Shown: piece by piece, positions 24,355 through 30,999 of the stretch
Numbering within the stretch: the stretch's first letter is position 1
Layout of the letters: each line of letters begins with the position of its first letter
Position numbers and translations under genes: made by a program
The notes under the pieces: generated by a model
The model's input: the letters and a program-made list of their open reading frames with translations, nothing else
The model's database searches: none
What the model was told of the DNA's origin: nothing
NCBI GenBank assembly: GCA_043744215.1
Contig: JAYTVC010000010.1
Coordinates: forward strand, 1 to 30,999
From: JBEEJL01 sp043744215
Lineage (GTDB): Bacteria > Pseudomonadota > Gammaproteobacteria > Burkholderiales > JBEEJL01
Reading direction: 5' to 3'
DNA length: 30,999 nucleotides

Positions 24355-24624
24355 ATGTCCAGCTATATGCTCGTTCGCCATAAAGTAAAAAATTTCGCAG
24401 AATGGAAGCGTGGATACGATGCGCACCTGCCAAAACGCATTGAAGCCGGCCTGACTGAAAAAAATCTGCTGCGCGGAGCGGATTCGCCGGAAGAAGTCAT
24501 TTTGTTTTTTGAGGCCCAGGACATTCAGCGAGCCAAGTCCTTTGCTGCGTCCACCGATTTGCGCGAGATCATGCAAAAACTTGGCGTGATGGATAAGCCC
24601 GATATTTATTTTTTGAATGACTGA
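24355..24624 (+). CDS. ABM-like dimeric alpha/beta-barrel protein
   Basis: An 89-residue cytosolic protein resembling the antibiotic-biosynthesis-monooxygenase/dimeric alpha-beta barrel superfamily. Visible family features are the N-terminal strand MLVRHKVKNFAEWKRGYDAH, the central EVILFFEAQDIQRAKSFAAS and the ending MQKLGVMDKPDIYFLND. Members of this group range from monooxygenases to stress proteins, so no reaction can be named. AGGAG at suitable distance supports the start. A 10-bp palindrome, ATTGATCAAT (24322-24331), lies just upstream. It follows the small membrane protein on the same strand. Confidence 0.78.
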   Translation: MSSYMLVRHKVKNFAEWKRGYDAHLPKRIEAGLTEKNLLRGADSPEEVILFFEAQDIQRAKSFAASTDLREIMQKLGVMDKPDIYFLND

Positions 24625-24689
24625 AAGCAACCTGCGCTCAATATCCCAAGCCGAGTAGACGTTGGAAATGGGGTTTTTTGAAAGTATTG

Positions 24690-24761
24690 TAACTAATTGA
24701 TTATTAACACTATTTAGTATTTATTATGAGCGGCAGCGAAAATGTTCTCTGCTATTTTTTT
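24690..24761 (+). repeat. IHF-consensus plus hairpin/T7 element, copy B
   Basis: 72 bases, the same length as copy A: TAACTAATTGATT (24690-24702, complement of an exact IHF consensus match), ATTGATTAT, AT-rich spacer, TTATGAGC, an imperfect hairpin GCAGCGA/TCTCTGC (6 of 7 pairs), then seven T (24755-24761). It lies between the ABM-like and esterase genes and may terminate the former or be a short transcript. Confidence 0.65.
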
Positions 24762-24854
24762 GCGTGCTGTGCCAGTGATAATATGGGCATAATGCGTTTT
24801 GAGTGGTGTCTATGCAAACCAATCGACACGGTCATTTTGCGCAACAAAGATTCC

Positions 24855-25736
24855 ATGAAAATGATAAACAACATAACCCAAAAAATTCTGCTGCTGTTGT
24901 TGCCCGTCGTTCTGCTCACCTGGGCAAAATTTCCTGCGTCTTCTCCATCAAAATCCGCAGCGTCCGTGGCACCTACGGCGCAAGCCAATGTGTTTGTATT
25001 GCCTGAGCCCTTGCGCATGCCCGGTCTCAACCGGACGAGAACGATCCGCGTTTATTTGCCACCGGAATATGCCCATACCAACCAGCGCTATCCCGTGCTC
25101 TATATGCATGACGCGCAAAACCTGTTTGATGCGGCGACCGCTTATGCAGGCGAGTGGGGCGTGGATGAAAGCCTGAATGCGTTGGCGAAATCGCATCAAC
25201 TGGAGGTGATAGTCGTTGGCATCGATAATGGTGGTGACAGGCGGTTGACTGAACTCAACCCGTGGGACAACCCGCGTTTCGGTAAAGCCGAAGGCCGTGA
25301 ATATACCGACTTCATCGTCAAGGTGGTAAAGCCGGCCATCGACAAAAATTATCGCACCCGACCAGAGCGCGAATCCACGGCGATCATGGGCAGCTCAATG
25401 GGTGGGCTGATTTCGCATTACGCGATCAACCAATACCCGCAAGTCTTCAGCAAGGCAGGAATATTTTCACCGGCCTATTGGGTCGGGCCGCAGATTTATA
25501 GTCAAAGCGCGGCGCAGAATTTGCCCGCCGACGCGAAATTGTATTTCTACATGGGCGGGCGTGAGGGAGCCGAAGCGGTGGAAGGCATGGACAAAATGGT
25601 CAGGCAACTGCTGCAACAACCAATGCCACAAAAAAATATTGTCAGTCGCGTGTATCCCGAAGGCAATCACAACGAAGCCGCGTGGCGCGCCGAATTTCCG
25701 CAGGCGGTGCTGTGGTTGTTTGATGCGGGAAGGTAG
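24855..25736 (+). CDS. Alpha/beta-hydrolase esterase (esterase D/enterochelin esterase-like)
   Basis: Predicted exported serine esterase of 293 residues. An N-terminal hydrophobic segment (KILLLLLPVVLLTW) suggests a signal peptide or anchor. The fold signatures are TIRVYLPPEY, RYPVLYMHDAQNLFD, the nucleophile elbow GSSMGG (S181) and a C-terminal EGNHNEAAW with the likely catalytic H272. It belongs to the PF00756 group that includes IroE/Fes-like and S-formylglutathione hydrolases; the substrate is not predictable. The start at 24855 is chosen because the hydrophobic segment follows it; the frame is open further upstream but that part runs through a terminator-like hairpin. It is convergent with dinB. 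Confidence 0.85.
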   Translation: MKMINNITQKILLLLLPVVLLTWAKFPASSPSKSAASVAPTAQANVFVLPEPLRMPGLNRTRTIRVYLPPEYAHTNQRYPVLYMHDAQNLFDAATAYAGEWGVDESLNALAKSHQLEVIVVGIDNGGDRRLTELNPWDNPRFGKAEGREYTDFIVKVVKPAIDKNYRTRPERESTAIMGSSMGGLISHYAINQYPQVFSKAGIFSPAYWVGPQIYSQSAAQNLPADAKLYFYMGGREGAEAVEGMDKMVRQLLQQPMPQKNIVSRVYPEGNHNEAAWRAEFPQAVLWLFDAGR

Positions 25737-25744
25737 GCCATTGT

Positions 25745-25900
25745 GGAATGGGCAAGGCGATAGCGTGCCCATCATTTTTCAATTCGGCCCAGGCTTGATG
25801 GGCACACCCGCGGAAAGTACGCGGGCTTTGCCCATCCTACGATGATTCAATTTATTTGCGCTTGTAGGATGGGCAAAGCGATAGCGTGCCCATCATTTTT
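25745..25900. repeat. REP-like repeat cluster between esterase and dinB
   Basis: Two direct copies of a palindromic unit built on ATGGGCAAAGCGATAGCG then TGCCCATCATTTTT (25745-25779 and 25867-25900) flank a third, inverted relative with an 8-bp GATGGGCA/TGCCCATC stem and an ACCCGCG/CGCGGG inner stem (25797-25836). All fold well and the direct copies end in T runs, so the cluster likely acts as a terminator for both convergent genes. This type of GATGGGC repeat is common between genes in proteobacteria. Confidence 0.85.
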
Positions 25901-25908
25901 AGAAACAA

Positions 25909-27081
25909 TCAGTCGAATAAGCGCAAGTTTTCTTCTTCTATTTTTTTGTTCGCGCGCGCGGCAATGGGTAGTGAAATTAATTCTGTCGCATTGCTGTCGA
26001 CGAGATTGCTGGCGCGTACACCGAGCAAGCGCAGCTTGCGATCAAGCGGTACGCGCTTGAGGCAATCGCGGGCGGTAGCCAGAATCGTGGCCGCGTCGTC
26101 GATGGGTGTGGCGACCGTGTTATCGCGCGTCACGCCTTTGAAATCATCGTAACGCAATTTGATGCCGATGGTTTTGCTGCAATAACCTTTTTTAATCAGG
26201 TCCTGACTCAAATTTTCGCATAGGGAAATTAAAATCCGCGACAGCGTTTCCCTGTCGCGTCGCGCGTGCAGGTCGCGTTCAAATGTCGTTTCGCGGCTGA
26301 TGGACTTGGTTTCGCTTTCCGTCACGACCGTGCGCAGGTCGCGCCCGTTGGCAGCGTCGAGCAGCCAGTGGCCGTAATGGTTGCCGAAATGGTGTAACAA
26401 TAATTCGAGCGGCGCGTGGGCCAGTTCGCCGATGCTGCGCAGGCCGAGAGCTTCGAGTTTGGCGCTCGATTTGGGGCCGATGCCATTGATTTTACGCGCT
26501 GCCAGCGGCCAGATTCGAGAGGGAATATCGGTAAACGTCAGCACGGTCAGCCCGTTGGGCTTGTCCAGTTCCGAAGCCATCTTCGAGAGCAATTTGTTGG
26601 GCGTGATGCCGATGGAGCAGGAGAGGCCGGTGGCAGCGCGTACATTGTCTTTTATGCGTTGCGCCAATGCAACCGTTTCGCCGGCGACTTCGGTGAGATC
26701 GATGTAGATTTCATCAATGCCGCGATCTTCAATGTGTGGCGCGATGTCAGCGACGGCTTGCTTGAACAGGCGCGAATAGCGCCGGTATTCATCGAAGTCT
26801 GCCGGTAGCAGAATCGCATCGGGTGCCAGCGCTGCCGCTTTCATCAACCCGGATGCGGAATGTACGCCGAGCAATCGGGCTTCATAACTCGCCGTCGTCG
26901 CTACGCCGCGCCCGACGTAATCACGCAGACGCGCGAAGTCGTTCACGCTCGCAGATGAATCCAATCCCGGCCGACGCCCACCGCCAACCACCACCGGCAA
27001 GCCTTTCAGTTGCGGGTAGCGGAGCAATTCCACCGATGCGTAAAATGCATCCATGTCGAGGTGAGCGATACGGCGTTCCAT
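25909..27081 (-). CDS. dinB: DNA polymerase IV (DinB)
   Basis: Y-family translesion polymerase, 390 residues. It begins MERRIAHLDMDAFYASVE with metal-binding D9, then TTASYEARLLGVHSASGL, the catalytic DEIYIDLTE segment, the SIGITPNKLLSKMASELDKPNG stretch, and the little-finger region to the C-terminus. An insertion after VVVGGGRR (about 20 residues before GRGVATTASYEAR) is common in Burkholderiales DinB. The ATG at 27081 is preferred over an in-frame TTG 18 bases earlier because conserved sequence begins there. No clear LexA box was recognised. The C-terminus lacks an evident beta-clamp motif of the usual QLxLF kind, but ends in EENLRLFD, which may serve. Confidence 0.93.
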   Translation of the reverse strand: MERRIAHLDMDAFYASVELLRYPQLKGLPVVVGGGRRPGLDSSASVNDFARLRDYVGRGVATTASYEARLLGVHSASGLMKAAALAPDAILLPADFDEYRRYSRLFKQAVADIAPHIEDRGIDEIYIDLTEVAGETVALAQRIKDNVRAATGLSCSIGITPNKLLSKMASELDKPNGLTVLTFTDIPSRIWPLAARKINGIGPKSSAKLEALGLRSIGELAHAPLELLLHHFGNHYGHWLLDAANGRDLRTVVTESETKSISRETTFERDLHARRDRETLSRILISLCENLSQDLIKKGYCSKTIGIKLRYDDFKGVTRDNTVATPIDDAATILATARDCLKRVPLDRKLRLLGVRASNLVDSNATELISLPIAARANKKIEEENLRLFD

Positions 27082-27174
27082 GGACGCATCGTAACGCAAA
27101 GCGGGGATGAATATAGAAACAAATAGTCAGGCCGCGAAGAGTGAAGCTCAGCCTGGGCGGGCAAAGGCCCTGTC

Positions 27175-27315
27175 ATGCTGGAAACCGGTGCACCGATTCT
27201 CAATCTGCGCGATGTCGCCCACGGCGGCTACAAAGTAGTGGGCGAGCAAGCATTAAAATTGTTCACCGTGCGTGTGGTGGATAAGGGCAAACCGTTGTAT
27301 GAGTATGTGAAGTAA
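27175..27315 (+). CDS. Short hypothetical protein or gene remnant
   Basis: A 46-residue reading frame, MLETGAPILNLRDVAHGGYK then VVGEQALKLFTVRVVDKGKP and LYEYVK. Its composition is protein-like, the codon pattern resembles neighbouring genes, and readable sequence continues about 10 codons upstream of the ATG before a TGA, which suggests the 3' end of a formerly longer gene. AAAGG precedes the ATG, so it may still be translated. I do not recognise a family. It is divergent from dinB. Confidence 0.4.
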   Translation: MLETGAPILNLRDVAHGGYKVVGEQALKLFTVRVVDKGKPLYEYVK

Positions 27316-27400
27316 GGCGTTCTGATTCAATTTCACATTGACAACCGTCATCTTATTTTGTTTGGATGCGAGGCATCGCGCGAGGTATGGTGTAGCATTG

Positions 27401-27475
27401 TAACCTATTGATTATATTCAATAATTTAGATATTTTATGCGTGAGTGCAGAGAGGTAATCCTCTGCCGTTTTTTT
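27401..27475 (+). repeat. IHF-consensus plus hairpin/T7 element, copy C
   Basis: 75 bases with the layout of copies A and B: TAACCTATTGATT (27401-27413, complement of an exact IHF consensus match), ATTGATTAT, AATTTAG, TTTATGCG, a strong hairpin GCAGAG/CTCTGC and seven T (27469-27475). No gene immediately upstream clearly needs a terminator except the small frame ending at 27315, so this copy could produce a short RNA of its own. Confidence 0.65.
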
Positions 27476-27665
27476 GACCACAATTCGCATGAGAGACATC
27501 CGCGTAATCCACATCAAAGCACAGCTAACGCTCTTGAAGCCGCAGAAATTTGTTGGCGTTTGCCAGCGTCTATGGTTGTGAACTGCTGCCTGACACGTCT
27601 GACATGCCGACACGTTCTTGCCTGCCATTTACTGCTGCTTGAACGCTAGTTTGCAAGTTACCCGT
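27476..27665. other. Intergenic stretch without recognised gene
   Basis: 190 bases between copy C of the hairpin element and the stop of the secreted-protein gene. Together with 27316-27400 this is a gap of about 350 bases. No convincing reading frame with a ribosome site was seen on either strand. Confidence 0.5.
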
Positions 27666-28100
27666 TTAGTTTTTCAGCGTTGCCTTGAACCAATGCTCTA
27701 CCGGATCCGGGTTGGGCCGGAAAAACGATGGCTTGCGGTAATGGGTGAATGTGCCTTCCATTTTGTCGCCGCTCAGCGTGCCTTTCCAGGCGAGCTTGCC
27801 GTCCTTCGGGCTGACGGTTTCCGATTCAAAAGCGATGGCGTCACCTTGGCCGCTCGTTTTGTAAGCAGCCTTGCCGTACCCCCACTGGTCGCATGTGCTG
27901 GAATGAAATAGACCGTTGGCAAAAGTGATGGTGTCGTTTTTTTCGTCTGCCGGTTTGCCTTTTTCGCCGGCTTCGCCCACGAACACCTTGCCGTCGAGCA
28001 GGCCGGTGTCAGCCAGCGCGGGTTGATAGCCCGCGCATAAAACTAACAGTACCGCGCCGGCGAGGGCGCGGGTTTTGCGCATGAACACAAGTTGTTTCAT
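27666..28100 (-). CDS. Secreted conserved hypothetical protein
   Basis: A 144-residue exported protein of unknown function. It has a signal peptide (RALAGAVLLVLCAGYQ, likely end at ALA, residue 30), then LLDGKVFVGEAGEKGKPADEKNDTITF, a single TCDQWGYG cysteine, alternating beta-rich strands (GKLAWKGTLSGDKMEGTF) and a C-terminal PNPDPVEHWFKATLKN. GGAGG 6 bases before the ATG at 28100 fixes the start. It is the last gene of a four-gene minus-strand operon with gaps of 25-37 bases. The AGEKGxP segment resembles one in the YEDFSGTH protein at 23584, which may be chance. Confidence 0.8.
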   Translation of the reverse strand: MKQLVFMRKTRALAGAVLLVLCAGYQPALADTGLLDGKVFVGEAGEKGKPADEKNDTITFANGLFHSSTCDQWGYGKAAYKTSGQGDAIAFESETVSPKDGKLAWKGTLSGDKMEGTFTHYRKPSFFRPNPDPVEHWFKATLKN

Positions 28101-28126
28101 GATTGCCTCCTGCATATTGCTGCCGT

Positions 28127-28321
28127 TCAGGCGGCCTTTCTTTCTTCCTTGAACATCTGCTTCAATTGCTTGCGTAACTCCGGCGTGTCCTGGTGACTAT
28201 GCACGGCCACCGCGTGCTGCACCGCCGCTTCGACCAACTCCTGTTCGCTATCTGCCGACAGCGCCACTGTGCAATTTATGTCGCTGGGAAATTCGCGGCA
28301 GTCGATATATTTTCTGCCCAT
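28127..28321 (-). CDS. DUF1059 small protein
   Basis: A 64-residue cytosolic protein of the DUF1059 family, described as a predicted small metal-binding protein. It starts MGRKYIDCREFPSDINCTVALSADS with C8 and C17, then VQHAVAVHSHQDTPELRKQLKQMF, whose histidines and the two cysteines are the likely ligands. AGGAGA before the ATG supports the start. It sits between the CMD-family gene and the secreted protein gene in one operon; DUF1059 genes are frequently near redox or stress genes, but no reaction is known. Confidence 0.85.
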   Translation of the reverse strand: MGRKYIDCREFPSDINCTVALSADSEQELVEAAVQHAVAVHSHQDTPELRKQLKQMFKEERKAA

Positions 28322-28346
28322 GATGTTCTCCTGTTCAACGATTGCG

Positions 28347-28748
28347 CTAGGCCGCTTTCTTGCTCGCCTGCGCTGAACGCACGTGCTCGCAGGCGCGCAG
28401 CACTTCCGACTTGAACGTGTCGTAGTCGATTTGCAGCCCGTTGATATAGGTGCTCCAACCGGCGCTGGATTTTGCATAGTGCAACGCGTCTTCGATCTCG
28501 GCTTCTGTGGCGCCGTTCAATTTCGCCAGTTCGGTGTGATACACCGAGCAATATTTGCATTTGGTCGCCGCGGCAATGGCGACACCGATGAGTTCCCGGT
28601 ATTTATTGGGAATCGCGCCATCATCCATTTGCACCCGCTTGAACAATTGCCATTCCAGTTCGATTGAACTATCGGGCACTGCTTTGAACATGCTCGGCAC
28701 CAGGCCGAACATGTCTTCAATTTCACGATAAACCTGTTGCCTGTTCAT
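28347..28748 (-). CDS. AhpD-like/carboxymuconolactone decarboxylase-family protein
   Basis: A 133-residue all-helical protein of the CMD superfamily. The AhpD-type redox signature is intact: E52, then C64-K-Y-C67 and H71 (spacing E-x11-CxxC-x3-H), followed by LAKLNGATEAEIEDALHYA. This predicts thiol-based peroxidase or disulfide-reducing activity rather than lactone decarboxylation; no ahpC is nearby. GGAAA precedes the ATG. It is the second gene of the operon starting at 29118, followed by the DUF1059 gene after 25 bases. Confidence 0.87.
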   Translation of the reverse strand: MNRQQVYREIEDMFGLVPSMFKAVPDSSIELEWQLFKRVQMDDGAIPNKYRELIGVAIAAATKCKYCSVYHTELAKLNGATEAEIEDALHYAKSSAGWSTYINGLQIDYDTFKSEVLRACEHVRSAQASKKAA

Positions 28749-28785
28749 GATAATTTCCTTTCAAATAAATGACTGCACCCATCTG

Positions 28786-29118
28786 TTACCTTCCGCAAAG
28801 CGCATAGTCACAGTAATCGTAGTTGTGAATCATGCGCGTGCGCTGAATGTATAAGCGCAAAGGCGTTGGCCCTTGCTGTGCGGCGTTGAGTACACCGGCT
28901 TCAGGGCCGGAAAATTTTTTTCCGCCGGCGACGCCCACTTCGCCCAGCGCGCCGGGCCGGCCTTGCGCGCCGTCCGCTTCAAGACGTTTTATCGTTGAAT
29001 TCATATTGGCTGTGGCTGCGTGCGTGCCACTATAGTTTTCGTAAGTGTCGTTAATTCCGGCGTAGGCCATGGGTGCTGCCAATACGGCCGTTACCAGCAT
29101 GAAAGATTTGATAGTCAT
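28786..29118 (-). CDS. Small secreted protein with one YENYSGTH motif
   Basis: A 110-residue exported protein of unknown function. The signal peptide MTIKSFMLVTAVLAAPMAYA is followed directly by GINDTYENYSGTH (motif at 22-33), a Gly-rich middle (GAQGRPGALGEVGVAGGKK) and a tyrosine-rich C-terminus with C103 and C108 (NYDYCDYALCGR). AGGAG lies upstream; an ATG two codons earlier is also possible. The motif, Gly-rich stretch and paired C-terminal cysteines mirror the protein at 23584, defining a shared family. It is the first gene of a four-gene operon and is divergent from the LuxR-type regulator. Confidence 0.82.
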   Translation of the reverse strand: MTIKSFMLVTAVLAAPMAYAGINDTYENYSGTHAATANMNSTIKRLEADGAQGRPGALGEVGVAGGKKFSGPEAGVLNAAQQGPTPLRLYIQRTRMIHNYDYCDYALCGR

Positions 29119-29274
29119 GATCATCGCTCCTGATAAAAAATTGACACAGCTAAGTTGATTATTTTGAGCGCAGCTTGTATGCGATTCAATAGTGCTCATC
29201 ACCTAGTACGAATGCTCCACTCATGGTCTATAGTGAAATCTAAACCGGCTCATGAAATCACAAGAGGGGCAGCC

Positions 29275-30237
29275 ATGCCGGGTATGCTCAGCGCATTATT
29301 GTTAGACTTATACCAAGGCAGCGAGACTATCGAAACTGTCGGGTTTCAGTATTGGGCGTTAGAGCGTGTCAAAGAAGTGATTCCGTTCGAATCTGCGTTA
29401 TGGGGCTATGGCGTGATGAACGGTTCGCACATCATGATTCACAATGCGCAGCCGTATAACCTGCCGCCAACAATGTTGACTGACTATGTGCAAATCAACG
29501 GTGAAGATCCGGTGCTGCTGCAGATTTTCAAAAACCGGGGCAGCACTTTCAATTTCGATATTGCCCATTGGCGTCCCGATCCTCGGCTCGAAGCCTTCCA
29601 CAAACGTTATGGCATCGACTATGTGTTGAGCACCATGCTGCACGACCCGGTCATGCAATTTGTTACCGCTGTATCGTTGTATCGTCCGCGCGCACAAACG
29701 CCGTTCAGCGAGCAGGAGCGCATTATCAAAGAAGACCTGATGCCGCACCTGGCAGGGCTTTTCACCGCCAAACAATTGGCGCATGTGCAGAATCGTGCGG
29801 ATGCGGCAGAACGGTTAATCCACGTACCGGCCATGATGGATAACCATGGCATGCTGCACTTGGCTGGCCAAGGCTTTGCCGAATTGCTGCGGAGGGAATG
29901 GCCGGAGTGGCGCGGCCCAAAAATGCCGGGAGACCTGATTGATTTTATTTCTGATGACATCAGCCAGCCTTATATCGGCCACGAGATTGTGATGAAAATC
30001 AGCGCCATCGATGATATGTTCGGCATCAAAGCCCGACACAAGGCAGACTACGACCATCTCGGTCGGCGCGAACGTCAAGTGGCCGAAATGTTCGCCGATG
30101 GACAAACCTATAAGGAGATCGCCCGCGAATTACATCTCGCGCCTTCCACCGTTTCCAACGAACTGCATACGGTGTATATCAAGCTCAATATCGCCAGCAA
30201 ACCAGAATTGATGAAGTTGGTGAGCGCGCTGAAATGA
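29275..30237 (+). CDS. LuxR-family transcriptional regulator
   Basis: A 320-residue DNA-binding regulator. The C-terminal GerE/LuxR helix-turn-helix spans about residues 262-318 (LGRRERQVAEMFADGQTYKEIA...APSTVSNELHTVYIKLNI). The N-terminal 250 residues do not show a clear autoinducer-binding or receiver domain and probably form a separate sensory domain. GAGGGG 6 bases upstream supports the ATG at 29275 over a longer open frame. It is divergent from the YENYSGTH/CMD/DUF1059 operon with a 156-base shared promoter region, so it is the natural candidate to control that operon. Confidence 0.88.
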   Translation: MPGMLSALLLDLYQGSETIETVGFQYWALERVKEVIPFESALWGYGVMNGSHIMIHNAQPYNLPPTMLTDYVQINGEDPVLLQIFKNRGSTFNFDIAHWRPDPRLEAFHKRYGIDYVLSTMLHDPVMQFVTAVSLYRPRAQTPFSEQERIIKEDLMPHLAGLFTAKQLAHVQNRADAAERLIHVPAMMDNHGMLHLAGQGFAELLRREWPEWRGPKMPGDLIDFISDDISQPYIGHEIVMKISAIDDMFGIKARHKADYDHLGRRERQVAEMFADGQTYKEIARELHLAPSTVSNELHTVYIKLNIASKPELMKLVSALK

Positions 30238-30257
30238 GTCAGTGCCGCGTGTAGTTC

Positions 30258-30270
30258 ATCAATGATTGAT
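30258..30270. other. Short palindrome between convergent genes
   Basis: ATCAAT-G-ATTGAT, a perfect odd palindrome in the 45-base gap between the LuxR-type gene and the convergent Cache gene. It is too short to call a terminator. Confidence 0.3.
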
Positions 30271-30282
30271 CCGTGATGATGG

Positions 30283-30831
30283 TTATGGTTGCGCCTTGAG
30301 ATAACCCACATAGTAAATCCCGATGACATTGCCGTCGGCACTGCGTATCGGTTCATAGCCGGTTACATAAGCCTTGCCGAGAATATCCGCTTCGCCGTAG
30401 TACGCTTCACCTTTTTTGATGGCCGCGATGGCCTTGCCTTTCGGATCCAGATTGGTGCCAGTGGCGCGGGAGCCATCGTCCTTTTTAACGTTCGTCGCGA
30501 CGCGGGTGAAATCGTCTCCGTCTTTAACAAAGAACGTTGCCGTGCCACCCATTTTTTGCTGGACCGCATCGACCAGGGCAAAGTTGTTATTCATTTTGGT
30601 GCTGCCAAAATACAAGGCGGGCGCTGACTTGCCGGCCACCGGTTCTTCACCTTTGACCTCGGGTGTCCCCAGCTTGGCCGCCTCGGCCTTCAATAGCGCC
30701 ATGGACTGTTTGACGTTCTCCGCCGGCTGGGCCTGTGCAGCGCCCGGTGTCAGCATGAGCGCGGCCATAGCGCACGCCATCAGCGCAACCCAAAAAAATA
30801 CGGACTTCGTTTGCTTCATCGTCGTAGTCAT
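30283..30831 (-). CDS. Stand-alone periplasmic Cache-domain protein
   Basis: A 182-residue exported protein with a signal peptide (VFFWVALMACAMAALML..., likely end at AQA) and a single Cache-type sensory domain: PALYFGSTKMNNNFALVDAVQ, GGTATFFVKDGDDFTRVATNV, GKAIAAIKKGEAYYGEADILGKAYVTGYEPI and the ending GNVIGIYYVGYLKA. These match the extracellular half of Cache_3-Cache_2 chemoreceptors and kinases, but no membrane helix or output domain follows. It may bind a ligand in the periplasm and pass it to a partner. GGAGG before the ATG fixes the start. The partial gene ending at 30922 lies 90 bases upstream on the same strand. Confidence 0.85.
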   Translation of the reverse strand: MTTTMKQTKSVFFWVALMACAMAALMLTPGAAQAQPAENVKQSMALLKAEAAKLGTPEVKGEEPVAGKSAPALYFGSTKMNNNFALVDAVQQKMGGTATFFVKDGDDFTRVATNVKKDDGSRATGTNLDPKGKAIAAIKKGEAYYGEADILGKAYVTGYEPIRSADGNVIGIYYVGYLKAQP

Positions 30832-30921
30832 GATGACCTCCTCGATTACTGCTGGAAATCAATAGCGCGTTTCGCGCATCAGCCCGCCGCGTCTCCAGCT
30901 GACGCAGCGGAGGGCTGTCAC

Positions 30922-30999
30922 CTATTGCGCATCAACTTCACGCTGCGCCAGCTGGCGATAGGCAGGTAATTCGCTGTCGTCGAGTGCGTTTTTTTCTTG
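30922..30999 (-). CDS. C-terminal end of an unidentified gene (cut by window edge)
   Basis: Reading leftwards from the edge the frame gives QEKNALDDSELPAYRQLAQR and EVDAQ before a TAG at 30924-30922. It looks protein-like (polar helix) but only 25 residues are present, so no family can be named. Confidence 0.45.
   Translation of the reverse strand, partial: QEKNALDDSELPAYRQLAQREVDAQ

Noticed and set aside
24726..24765. Leader peptides starting at the conserved ATG within the hairpin/T7 elements
   Set aside because: The three readings share only what the T7 tract and stem force (paired Phe, Cys), and no ribosome site precedes any of them.
24726..24854. N-terminal extension of the esterase
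   Set aside because: It would be read through the terminator-like hairpin of element copy B and lacks a ribosome site; the hydrophobic signal begins after 24855.
27437..27649. 70-residue plus-strand frame after dinB
   Set aside because: Its ATG lies inside the hairpin/T7 element, there is no ribosome site, and composition is unlike a protein.
29119..29274. A fourth Crp-like site upstream of the YENYSGTH operon (GTGATTTCATGA, minus strand)
   Set aside because: The second half-site matches TCACA at only two of five bases and the distance to the AGTGG-like block differs by about 21 bases.

Overview
The window looks like chromosome of a betaproteobacterium, most likely Burkholderiales (possibly Oxalobacteraceae-like). 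This is inferred from gene content: a glt amino-acid ABC transporter, a general porin ending in Phe, the Mth938-like gene next to alaA-hom-thrC, a PA2779/PA2778 pair, clpB with a sigma-32 promoter, and a DinB with the extra loop usual in that group. No rRNA, tRNA, CRISPR array, phage or IS element was recognised.

Layout. 1-2552 (minus): the start of gltJ, gltI and a porin. 2715-3089 (minus): a small Mth938-like protein. 3212-7403 (plus): alaA, hom and thrC, covering alanine and threonine synthesis. 7516-9768: a GNAT acetyltransferase, then mlaA and nadC on the minus strand. 9971-13980 (plus): the PA2779/PA2778 pair and clpB. 14135-16599 (minus): an NCS1 permease, a Crp-type regulator and a previously overlooked 47-residue membrane protein. 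16814-17713: a pyruvoyl-type histidine decarboxylase. 18121-19811: a Pat-like acetyltransferase and a patatin-like phospholipase. 19919-23311 (minus): a 1130-residue SAM/class III cyclase/AAA/TPR protein. 23584-25736 (plus): a small secreted protein with a repeated YEDFSGTH motif, a second 43-residue membrane protein, an ABM-like protein and an esterase. 25909-27081 (minus): dinB. 27666-29118 (minus): a four-gene operon that includes a second YENYSGTH protein, facing a LuxR-type regulator. 30283-30831: a stand-alone periplasmic Cache protein.

The most interesting signal is a set of related small genes under related promoters. The two tiny membrane proteins (14135-14278 and 24176-24307) are paralogues. 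Their promoters and that of the YEDFSGTH protein (23584) all carry a GTGAATNNNTCACA palindrome, then 14 bases, a T(G/T)GTTC block, and an AGTGG/-10 block at identical spacing. The Crp-type regulator just upstream of the first copy keeps the Crp residues that read GTGA half-sites and appears to keep the cAMP-binding residues. A class III nucleotide cyclase is divergent from the YEDFSGTH gene. This suggests a cAMP, Crp-like regulator and small envelope protein circuit, which is inference.

Three copies of a 72-75 base element (13978, 24690, 27401) combine an exact IHF-consensus match with a hairpin and T7 tract. A pyruvoyl histidine decarboxylase in a Gram-negative genome is also notable.
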